From Paraprevotella sp. (lineage in GTDB: Bacteria; Bacteroidota; Bacteroidia; Bacteroidales; Bacteroidaceae), in contig JAGBUF010000194.1 of the NCBI GenBank assembly GCA_017630975.1, forward strand, positions 1 to 6,486: a DNA stretch of 6,486 nucleotides, given 5' to 3'. The translations under genes were made by a program, and so were the position numbers. Within the stretch, counting starts at the first letter, position 1; every line of letters starts with the position of its first letter. Of the stretch, positions 1-6,293 are shown piece by piece. The notes below the pieces were generated by a model. The model searched no databases and was not told the origin of the DNA. It saw only the letters and a list, made by a program, of their open reading frames with translations.

Positions 1-3000
1 TGGGTGGCTGTTCAAGTGGAACGCTGCGTAGAGGAATCATGTACGGAACCATCAACAATTTTGGCAATTACCGCTGATCCTGTAACTGTCCAAGCTTCTC
101 AAACTGCTGCTATTTCTGTCACCGGTGGTAATAATGGTCCTATTGCATTCACTGTGACTCCTGCTACGGGTGCAGTGACAGGTAATGATGGTGCTTACTC
201 TTTCTCTGCTACGGAAGTGGGTGACTACGTCATCAATGCTACGCAAGCTGACTTTAATGGTGTTTGTGGCGGAAATGCTACTTGTGTTATTTCGGTAACA
301 GCTATTGGTTCTCTCACGGCGCCTACTATCACGGCTACTGACCTAAACGGAAATACAGAGAATGCATTCACCTTCTGCGAAACGGATAATGATGACGCAC
401 TCAAGGTGGAGGCAACAAGCCCGGAAGAGGGTGTCACCTACACTTACCAATGGTATGTGAAGGAGACGGACTCTAATGTGTTTACTGCTATAACCGGAGC
501 TACCGAAGCAATCTATCCTCCTACCATGGATGGAACCTACTATTGCGAAGTGACGGCTAAAAAACCGGGTTATGCATCGGCTTCTGCTAAGTCAAAAGAA
601 TGGACCATCACCATCACACAATCTACAGCGATTATATCACAACCTACAAGTGTGGCGCTGGAAGGTGGACAAGCAACACTGGAAGTGGAAGCGGAAGGTG
701 AAAACTTGCAATATCAATGGTACTCCTGCGAGGATGATGATAAAACAAATGCACAAGCTATTGCAGGAGCGACCAATGCGTCTTACACTACCACCCAAAC
801 GGGCTACTACTATGTGGTGGTAAGCAGTGATTGTGGCGTGGATAGAACATCCGACGTAGTGGAAGTGACTAAAGAAGTGGAATACTGCTTTAATATGACT
901 GATTTGATTAAAGCGAAAAAAACCACGATTAATAGTCAGTCTGAATTAACATCTACTCATGCTACAATTACAGGGGGTACAGTGTTGTATGATAGGGTTG
1001 CTGGTGAAACTATGGAATTGAATGAAAATGGATTGAAATTCAATTCGAATAGTGACTATTTGAAGGTGACTTTAACGGAAAGTGCACTGGCAAATGGAAC
1101 TGTGATAGAGTTTACTTATTATGTGGGTTCAACTGGTAGAGGTATTAAAATACTTAAATCAGATAAAACAACTGAAATTTGCTCGAATGCTAAGACGGGT
1201 TCTGCTGGAACAGCTACTTATAGTTTCACTATTACAGAAGAAATGCAGGAGGAAGTATTTTATATTACAAGAGTAGGTGGTACGGCTTACTTGCAATCAC
1301 TCAGAGTCTCAGATTGTGGTGCTGTATGTTCAGATAACACTCCTACACTCTCTGCTTCTACAAATAACATATCTGCTTCGACCGAAGTAACGCTCACAGC
1401 TTCAAATTATACCGGTGGTGCTACATTGAGCTTCTATAAAGAGGGTGTGGCTGAGCCTTTGCAGACAGGTGCCGGAAATACATGTACAGTGACAGTGGAT
1501 GTTACTTCTACTTTCTATGTGGTGGCTGTGAACGATTGTGAACGTAGAAGCGAGTCTGTCACTGTGACATTCACATGCGGTACTCTACAACCGAAAATCA
1601 TTCAAGTGGGTGGTGTGCTGGGATGTAATGAAACGGTAACGCTGAAAGCAGTAACGCAAGAGGGAAAGGATATCACAGGTGATGATGGTACTTTACAATG
1701 GTACAAAAACGGTGTGGCAATTGACGGAGCTAATGATGCTACTCTTATACTTAATCTGGAAGATGTGGGAGAATACACTGTGTCACTCACTGATGGATGT
1801 ATGGCGATGAGCACCAACACGGCTGTGGTGTCAAATGAAGTGCCGGAACCGGAACTGGAAGTGCTTGCTCCGCGTCAATACTACCAATTGAACCATGACT
1901 ATACGGAAGAGCAACAACTTCGTTACTTAATGAAACTCACGCTGCCGGAAGGTACGGATGTGGCTGGTGCAACGGATGGCGCATACCAAATAACGGCTAC
2001 TCTGGAAGAAAATACATTGGACGCAACTCAGTTTGTGGAAAATAAGATTGAAGAGGGTGTGTATTGGATTATGCTCAACTTGAACAGCCTTACTGCAAAT
2101 GCTGATACGTATGGATTGGCTGCGGGGAATATTATCTCGATTAAAGTAACGCCTTTAAATCTTTGTGGTGAATATCCGGCTGAATTGGCACGGACAGTGG
2201 AAGTGAAAGTGACCGATAAACCTACATTGGCGTTTATCGTGTCAGGGGCGGATGGTAATGGTACGAAAGAAAAGAAAAGTCATAAAGTGAATGGTGACTT
2301 CTTGACGGGATATAACAAAGCTGACCTTTGCTTGCAAACGGGTACTACATCCTTTGATAATACGCAAGAATTGCCGCTATACACCTATTTGAAAGAGTAT
2401 TTTGAAGTGGTGCCGGTTAATGGATACGCACCTTATAATTATTATAACTATGATCCGTTTGACATTGCGCTGCTCACTGACTTCCCAAAAACAAAAGCGG
2501 GGGTAGGAAATGATACGCTGATCTCAGCTGCTAACCTTAATGCACTGGCTGACCTCGTGGACAGAAAACCATTGCTATCACTCAAAACACACATGGTAAA
2601 TACGGCTTTGGGTGCATGGAGTGAAAAAGGATTTATTGAAAACCCATTGACTACTAAAAACCAAGTGAACATGACTCTGCTCTGCCATGCGCATGAAATG
2701 TTTAAAGAGGACATTAGCATTGCGCCTGACGATGAGGGTAATGTACAAGTGGACATCCTTACACAAGTGGGATTTGATGCGAATAAAGGTATGCAAGGGT
2801 TCCGAGCTTTGGCTTCTACCAACTTTATCAATATTGCTACAACGGTTAATTCTGCTGATAATACCAACCTCGTGGCTTGCTGCGAAAGACAAGCTAATGT
2901 GCAAGCACGTATGTTGCTCCTCTCTATCAACGCGGATGCTACATCGTTTATCTCGGATAATGGTAAGATTGTGATTCGTAATGCCCTGCACTATTTGTTG

Positions 3001-4866
3001 CAAACTGACCCAACGCATGTGAGTGACTGCTCAATCGTGTTTGATAATGGTGGTGGGGTTGGAAGAACAGTGACTTTGAAAGGAACAACATATACAAGTG
3101 GTGACAATGAATGGGGTAACCCTGCCAACTGGAGTACATCTACTTTGCCAAACCAAGCGAATAATGTGTTGATTGAAGCGAATTGCCAAGTGACTAATGT
3201 ACATTCACAGACTGGGGTAGGTGTGTATGGTGTGGCTAATGTGAGAATCAATGAAAACTATACCTTGACAATCGCTCCGACAGGTGGTATTGTTTCTACC
3301 GGTCTCTTTGCGGTGTATAAACCGGGTGAAAAATATAATGCTATACAAATTACTGACCCGAAATATGTCACTGTGCAAGCCAACGAAACGAATACAGGAC
3401 TTTTGATGCACTCGCATCAGGAAACCCTGCATGCCACGGTGCAAATGTACTCACCGGCTAATCATGATAAAGAGGGTGGATATAACACTGCCGGATTCCA
3501 TAAGGTGAAAAACTATACCGACGTGGCTGTGCCGGTGGAAGTGGATGCTACTTTCTTCCAAAACAATGGACATGAAGCGCAATACTGGAAATGGAATGAA
3601 AAGGGTACGGTTGGATTTGAACGCCAAACAACGGGTACGGTACCACACTTCCAGGGTGGATGTATCTCGCATTGTGACCCACAACTCTTCTCATTCGCAG
3701 GACAAGTGGCACTGGCGAAAGATCATCCGTTTGAAATGACCTACACCGAAGGTGGATGGTATGGTATCAATGTGGTGGGCAACTCATGGACTGCACCTAT
3801 TCAAATTCTTGAACTGACAGCTGCTGACTTTGGTTCTAACCTCGAACAAACCATCTATATCTACAACACCGGACATGATGCTGAGGCTGGGACGGGAGTG
3901 GCTTCTCAAGCTGACTTCTCCACTCCAGGACAATGGATGGCTGTTCCTATTGAAACAGCAAAAACAGGAGATTGGAATGGACCGAAGGTGATACCGGCTA
4001 TGCAGGCTTTCCAAGTCTTGACTCTGTATCCATTGGTGACTCCTGCGGATGGTGAAACGCAAGCGGAATCGCAAACGCTCACTATTGGATATAACAAACA
4101 CATCCGATGCAGAGGGGCTGTGAATGGATTGACGCAAAAACTCTATGCTCCGCAACGTCCGAAGAAAGCTCCGAGAACGGGACTGCCTTCTACGGCGGAA
4201 GTGCTCATGCCGGACCCAAATAAGGTGGATACTTTCGTAACGCCCACTATGCTACGTGTGATGTTTGTGGCTGACTCTGTGAAAACGGATGTCTATCTCT
4301 TCGAAGATGACCAACGCTTCAAGAATGGTTTTGATAATGGATGGGATGGCACCTACCAAAATGATGAAACGGTGAGCGGTGCATACGTACTCACGGAAGC
4401 GGGTAATATGGCCATCTCTGCTCAACCTTATCTGGAGGGTACTACAGTGGCTCTGAAGAGCAAGAAGACTACGACCTTCCAATGTACATTCAAATACACA
4501 GGTACAGAAACACTCTATCTGAATGATACCAAACTGGAACAATCTACCAAGATTGAGGAAGGGGCTTCTTATATGTTTATGGCTTCACCGGAGGATGCGC
4601 CGAATCGATTTGTTATTTCTGCTGAGCCATATCAAGGAAGTATAACCGGCATGGCTGGCGTAGTGATGGTGGACAATGCATTGGTGGTGAATAATCCGCT
4701 CCAAGAACCTTTGAGAGTGTTTATATATGACGCTGTGGGTAGAACGCACCATGTGTACGACACCAAGGCGGCAATGGAAGAAATCAATCTGCCGAATGTG
4801 CCGGGTGTTTACCTGATTAGAGTGAAAGGCGAAAATACGGATTTGGTTCATAAAGTGGTACGCTAA
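1..4866 (+). CDS. Giant multidomain T9SS-secreted surface protein (5' end outside window)
   Basis: The frame is open from base 1 and no signal peptide is visible, so the true start lies to the left; 1621 codons remain, ending in a double stop (TAA TAG). Residue numbers count the GTG at base 4 as 1. Ig/PKD-like beta domains lie at about 20-100, 105-205 and 205-290, and again at about 445-610, with QWY tryptophans at 150, 239 and 566 and recurrent Tyr-rich strands ending near a Cys (277, 512, 599). A different, AT-rich beta module sits at about 295-440. Residues 740-1000 look like a Rossmann-type alpha/beta domain, possibly GATase1/ThuA-like. An NW passenger motif is near 1038-1043, and an NVVGN motif near 1256 matches the common Bacteroidota NLVGNP module. 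A type A T9SS sorting domain (about 1553-1620) has V-x-N, IYDAVGR and PGVYLIRV, and ends KVVR. Export to the surface is well supported. The actual function (adhesin, binding protein or enzyme) is unknown. Confidence 0.9.
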   Translation, partial: WVAVQVERCVEESCTEPSTILAITADPVTVQASQTAAISVTGGNNGPIAFTVTPATGAVTGNDGAYSFSATEVGDYVINATQADFNGVCGGNATCVISVTAIGSLTAPTITATDLNGNTENAFTFCETDNDDALKVEATSPEEGVTYTYQWYVKETDSNVFTAITGATEAIYPPTMDGTYYCEVTAKKPGYASASAKSKEWTITITQSTAIISQPTSVALEGGQATLEVEAEGENLQYQWYSCEDDDKTNAQAIAGATNASYTTTQTGYYYVVVSSDCGVDRTSDVVEVTKEVEYCFNMTDLIKAKKTTINSQSELTSTHATITGGTVLYDRVAGETMELNENGLKFNSNSDYLKVTLTESALANGTVIEFTYYVGSTGRGIKILKSDKTTEICSNAKTGSAGTATYSFTITEEMQEEVFYITRVGGTAYLQSLRVSDCGAVCSDNTPTLSASTNNISASTEVTLTASNYTGGATLSFYKEGVAEPLQTGAGNTCTVTVDVTSTFYVVAVNDCERRSESVTVTFTCGTLQPKIIQVGGVLGCNETVTLKAVTQEGKDITGDDGTLQWYKNGVAIDGANDATLILNLEDVGEYTVSLTDGCMAMSTNTAVVSNEVPEPELEVLAPRQYYQLNHDYTEEQQLRYLMKLTLPEGTDVAGATDGAYQITATLEENTLDATQFVENKIEEGVYWIMLNLNSLTANADTYGLAAGNIISIKVTPLNLCGEYPAELARTVEVKVTDKPTLAFIVSGADGNGTKEKKSHKVNGDFLTGYNKADLCLQTGTTSFDNTQELPLYTYLKEYFEVVPVNGYAPYNYYNYDPFDIALLTDFPKTKAGVGNDTLISAANLNALADLVDRKPLLSLKTHMVNTALGAWSEKGFIENPLTTKNQVNMTLLCHAHEMFKEDISIAPDDEGNVQVDILTQVGFDANKGMQGFRALASTNFINIATTVNSADNTNLVACCERQANVQARMLLLSINADATSFISDNGKIVIRNALHYLLQTDPTHVSDCSIVFDNGGGVGRTVTLKGTTYTSGDNEWGNPANWSTSTLPNQANNVLIEANCQVTNVHSQTGVGVYGVANVRINENYTLTIAPTGGIVSTGLFAVYKPGEKYNAIQITDPKYVTVQANETNTGLLMHSHQETLHATVQMYSPANHDKEGGYNTAGFHKVKNYTDVAVPVEVDATFFQNNGHEAQYWKWNEKGTVGFERQTTGTVPHFQGGCISHCDPQLFSFAGQVALAKDHPFEMTYTEGGWYGINVVGNSWTAPIQILELTAADFGSNLEQTIYIYNTGHDAEAGTGVASQADFSTPGQWMAVPIETAKTGDWNGPKVIPAMQAFQVLTLYPLVTPADGETQAESQTLTIGYNKHIRCRGAVNGLTQKLYAPQRPKKAPRTGLPSTAEVLMPDPNKVDTFVTPTMLRVMFVADSVKTDVYLFEDDQRFKNGFDNGWDGTYQNDETVSGAYVLTEAGNMAISAQPYLEGTTVALKSKKTTTFQCTFKYTGTETLYLNDTKLEQSTKIEEGASYMFMASPEDAPNRFVISAEPYQGSITGMAGVVMVDNALVVNNPLQEPLRVFIYDAVGRTHHVYDTKAAMEEINLPNVPGVYLIRVKGENTDLVHKVVR

Positions 4867-4868
4867 TA

Positions 4869-4876
4869 GGGGAGGA
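4869..4876 (+). promoter_or_regulatory. Shine-Dalgarno-like sequence for the small downstream gene
   Basis: A GGGGAGGA run lies just after the stop of the giant gene. Its GGAGG core is 2 bases from the ATG at 4878 but 8 bases from the ATG at 4884, which favours 4884 as the start. Bacteroidota often initiate without a Shine-Dalgarno sequence, so this is suggestive, not decisive. Confidence 0.5.
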
Positions 4877-4883
4877 CATGACG

Positions 4884-5483
4884 ATGAAATATAATAATAT
4901 GAATAAAGATATGCGCAAATGGGGAATAGTATGGGTGCTCGCTGTGATGACGCTCGCGAACACAGTGGCACAAAACTATAATCTGCAATCGGATTATTTA
5001 AACCAAATGAACATCGGATTTTATAAGGTAGAGGCGGAAGACCCTCAACCTTATATACCGATGGAACCTTCTAAGCTGATGGACTTCCAGCCTACAGTGT
5101 CTTCTGCTTCATGGACCAGTGTGCTGAGTGATTACCTGAATGGAGGGGGTACAGGAACAAACACTTCTTCCGGAACGGTGAGAAGGGCTTCTGCTGCAGT
5201 GAGAAATGTAGGCGGAGGTGGTGGAGTGAATGCCGCAGGTGCTGCTACTTCATTGCTCAACTCGGTGATGGCTACTTCGTCATCTGGTGACGGAGGGGTA
5301 AGCGTAATGGCTACGAGACCTACACCGGGAGGTGGAGGAGGAGAACTTGCTCCACACCCGGATGGTGATGATGACCTGCCAACTGACATCCCATGCCCCC
5401 TCGGCGAAGGACTATGGACTCTACTATTCCTCGCCGGAGCATACACACTCAAACTCCTCAGAAAAAGAAAAAACAACGACTAA
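4884..5483 (+). CDS. Small exported Gly-rich protein with C-terminal PLGEG-TM-RKRK tail
   Basis: I do not recognise a named family over the whole length. From the ATG at 4884 the protein has 199 residues; starting at 4878 adds two. The N-terminus is a classical signal peptide: a basic stretch (MRKW), a hydrophobic core (GIVWVLAVMTLA) and a likely signal peptidase I site after NTVA, before Q. There is no lipobox Cys. The middle has low complexity, with Ser/Thr/Ala and three Gly runs (near nt 5145, 5212 and 5329), then an acidic DGDDD segment. The tail is tripartite: Cys-Pro-Leu-Gly-Glu-Gly, a hydrophobic helix (LWTLLFLAGAYTLKLL), then RKRK. This layout resembles CTERM-type sorting or anchoring tails, such as the PID-type tails I recall from Bacteroidota, but no sorting enzyme is encoded here. 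The gene starts 17 bases after the giant gene, so co-transcription is likely. Inferred role: inner-membrane or surface-anchored partner of the giant protein. Confidence 0.8.
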   Translation: MKYNNMNKDMRKWGIVWVLAVMTLANTVAQNYNLQSDYLNQMNIGFYKVEAEDPQPYIPMEPSKLMDFQPTVSSASWTSVLSDYLNGGGTGTNTSSGTVRRASAAVRNVGGGGGVNAAGAATSLLNSVMATSSSGDGGVSVMATRPTPGGGGGELAPHPDGDDDLPTDIPCPLGEGLWTLLFLAGAYTLKLLRKRKNND

Positions 5484-5487
5484 CAAC

Positions 5488-5517
5488 AACACAAGCGGAC
5501 ATCAGTCCGCTTGTGTT
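5488..5517 (+). terminator. Perfect hairpin after the two-gene unit, probable terminator
   Basis: A 13-bp perfect inverted repeat (5488-5500 with 5505-5517; core ACAAGCGGAC / GTCCGCTTGT) encloses a 4-base ATCA loop and begins 5 bases after the stop codon. What follows is TATA-rich, not a clean T-tract. The position and stem fit an intrinsic terminator; a role as an RNA-stabilising 3' hairpin is also possible. Confidence 0.8.
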
Positions 5518-5520
5518 ATA

Positions 5521-5648
5521 TATAAGGTATACATAAAGTATATATTGTCCAAAGCATATAAGGATATAAGAATATAAGAATATATAAGAATATATAAGGT
5601 ATATAAGCATATAAGGGTATAAGGTATAATATAAGGTATAATATAAGG
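5521..5648 (+). repeat. Degenerate TATAAG(G/A) tandem array
   Basis: TATAAG occurs 11 times, starting at 5521, 5557, 5565, 5573, 5583, 5593, 5602, 5610, 5618, 5630 and 5642. The last ten copies are 8-12 bases apart and all lie in the same orientation. A 12-base unit (AAGGTATAATAT) is exactly duplicated at 5621-5632 and 5633-5644, a mark of recent slippage or duplication. Function is unknown. The array could be a DNA-bending or easily melted region, a binding-site cluster, or simple repeat expansion. Confidence 0.85.
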
Positions 5649-5649
5649 C

Positions 5650-5674
5650 GATAGGTGATGGGTAATTCCCTATC
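5650..5674. repeat. Short inverted repeat at the edge of the TATAAG array
   Basis: GATAGG (5650-5655) pairs with CCTATC (5669-5674) around a 13-base loop. It marks the switch from purine-rich TATAAGG units to C/T-rich sequence on this strand. It is too weak to call a terminator. Confidence 0.35.
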
Positions 5675-5702
5675 CTCATATCCTCCCTATCCCCCAACTC
5701 CT

Positions 5703-5758
5703 CACTAGTCCCACTAGTCCCCCCTAGTGCCACTAGTCCCCCCTAGTGCCACTAGTCC
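5703..5758. repeat. 19-bp tandem repeat rich in CTAG/ACTAGT palindromes
   Basis: The unit CCACTAGTCCCCCCTAGTG occurs exactly at 5711-5729 and 5730-5748, followed by a partial copy to 5758 and preceded by a partial CACTAGTC at 5703-5710. ACTAGT falls at 5704, 5713, 5732 and 5751, and two further CTAG sites fall at 5724 and 5743, giving six CTAG in about 55 bases. Because ACTAGT is palindromic and CACTAG is the reverse complement of CTAGTG, each unit can also fold on itself. Confidence 0.85.
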
Positions 5759-5765
5759 ATCCACC

Positions 5766-5811
5766 ACCTCGCTTCGCACAAACTCTACCCCTAAGTAAGG
5801 ACGAGCGAGGT
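5766..5811. repeat. Inverted repeat enclosing the first CTCTACCCCTA copy
   Basis: ACCTCGCT (5766-5773) is the exact reverse complement of AGCGAGGT (5804-5811). The 30-base interval contains ACTCTACCCCTAAGTAAGG (5782-5800), which recurs with two changes at 5972-5990. A structured RNA or a protein site is possible; nothing shows transcription. Confidence 0.5.
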
Positions 5812-5875
5812 ATTTGTACATTTTGTTTATATAACTCTTTCTCATATACAAGTGGTAATTAAAAAAGCACTGTCG

Positions 5876-5927
5876 CCGCTTCAAGGGGGACGAGTGTAGC
5901 GTAGTGCAACGAAGCGGAACGGAGGGG
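5876..5927 (+). repeat. 5-base-phased A-R-N-G-N stretch inside an inverted repeat
   Basis: From 5893 to 5927 an A occurs exactly every fifth base (5893, 5898, 5903, 5908, 5913, 5918, 5923). Each is followed by a purine, then any base, then an invariant G, for seven units. CCGCTTC (5876-5882) pairs perfectly with GAAGCGG (5911-5917), so the phased stretch overlaps a 7-bp hairpin with a 28-base loop. No reading frame explains a 5-base period. Confidence 0.7.
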
Positions 5928-5950
5928 GTCTTTCTATATACAACGTCCCC

Positions 5951-5966
5951 GACACGACGGAGTGTC
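5951..5966. repeat. Small hairpin GACAC/GTGTC
   Basis: GACAC (5951-5955) pairs with GTGTC (5962-5966) around a 6-base loop. It sits just before the second CTCTACCCCTA copy. Weak on its own. Confidence 0.3.
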
Positions 5967-5971
5967 TTTAG

Positions 5972-5995
5972 ACTCTACCCCTAGGTTAGGGGTAG
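5972..5995. repeat. Second CTCTACCCCTA copy, forming a 9-bp hairpin
   Basis: CTACCCCTA (5975-5983) and TAGGGGTAG (5987-5995) are perfect complements around a 3-base loop. The left arm is the second copy of the motif at 5782-5800. There is no T-tract after it, so I do not call a terminator, though the stem could act as one together with other signals. Confidence 0.6.
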
Positions 5996-6029
5996 TCCCG
6001 CATGGGGAGGGGGTCCGTCTCCAGCTCAC

Positions 6030-6071
6030 TATCCTCATAACCCCATATCCTCACTAGCTCGCCTCGCGAGC
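6030..6071. repeat. Second TATCCTCATA...CACTAG block plus GCTCGC/GCGAGC hairpin
   Basis: TATCCTCATA (6030-6039) and TCCTCACTAG (6048-6057) repeat two 10-base words found at 5671-5680 and 5699-5708, with a shorter interval between them. Directly after, GCTCGC (6057-6062) and GCGAGC (6066-6071) form a 6-bp stem with a 3-base loop. This indicates a dispersed repeat family local to this intergenic region. Confidence 0.55.
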
Positions 6072-6134
6072 GTCCTATCTCTCAACCACTTACACAATCC
6101 CCTGAAAAAAATATTAAAAAAACATTCTCAATTT

Positions 6135-6166
6135 CTTGTGTATATGAAAAACTTGCAGTACTTTTG
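6135..6166 (+). promoter_or_regulatory. Upstream Bacteroidales-type promoter (P1)
   Basis: A -7 box TACTTTTG (6159-6166) matches TANNTTTG. A -33-like CTTG (6135-6138) lies 20 bases upstream. Start of transcription would be near 6172. The following CACCCGCTTTCGAG and a GCAC/GTGC hairpin (6185-6196) resemble sequences I associate with stable RNA operons in this order. The -33 element deviates by one base. Confidence 0.6.
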
Positions 6167-6235
6167 CACCCGCTTTCGAGAACGGCACAGCGGTGCTGAA
6201 TCAGGGCCTGGCAAGCGAGCCAAGTTTTACCGAAA

Positions 6236-6251
6236 GCAAAATTTTTTTTGC
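6236..6251. repeat. GCAAAA/TTTTGC hairpin with T-run between P1 and P2
   Basis: GCAAAA (6236-6241) pairs with TTTTGC (6246-6251) within a run of eight T. It lies just upstream of the P2 -33 box. The A/T tract could serve as an upstream promoter element rather than a terminator. Confidence 0.35.
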
Positions 6252-6257
6252 AGAAAT

Positions 6258-6288
6258 TTTGGCAGTTCAGAAATTTGCCTTATCTTTG
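6258..6288 (+). promoter_or_regulatory. Canonical Bacteroidales promoter (P2)
   Basis: TTTG (6258-6261), a 19-base spacer, then TATCTTTG (6281-6288) is an exact match to the TTTG / TANNTTTG consensus known for the Bacteroidota primary sigma factor. Transcription should start near 6294 and run rightward out of the window. Tandem P1/P2 promoters fit a highly expressed stable RNA operon. Confidence 0.75.
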
Positions 6289-6293
6289 CAGTC

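Noticed and set aside
4..6. GTG at base 4 as the start of the giant protein
   Set aside because: The frame is open to the window edge, there is no signal peptide after it and no ribosome site can be seen, so the gene is cut by the window.
2448..3018. Two long minus-strand open frames opposite the Rossmann-like part of the giant gene
   Set aside because: They overlap a strongly coding plus-strand frame with recognisable domains, their translations look like shadow sequence (Ser/His/Cys-rich, no domain), and they have no clear ribosome site.
4878..4883. Alternative ATG start for the small gene at 4878
   Set aside because: It leaves only 2 bases after GGAGG; the ATG at 4884 has 8-base spacing and gives the same signal peptide. 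It remains possible because initiation in this phylum depends little on Shine-Dalgarno sites.
5132..5476. Minus-strand frame of 114 codons opposite the small gene
   Set aside because: Its Pro runs are just the complement of the Gly codon runs of the exported protein.
5521..5758. CRISPR array
   Set aside because: The repeats are short, degenerate and directly adjacent, with no spacers of uniform length and no cas genes.
5850..6010. Retron or other structured-RNA/reverse-transcriptase system
   Set aside because: There are several hairpins, but no reverse transcriptase or effector gene lies in the window, so the claim has no support.
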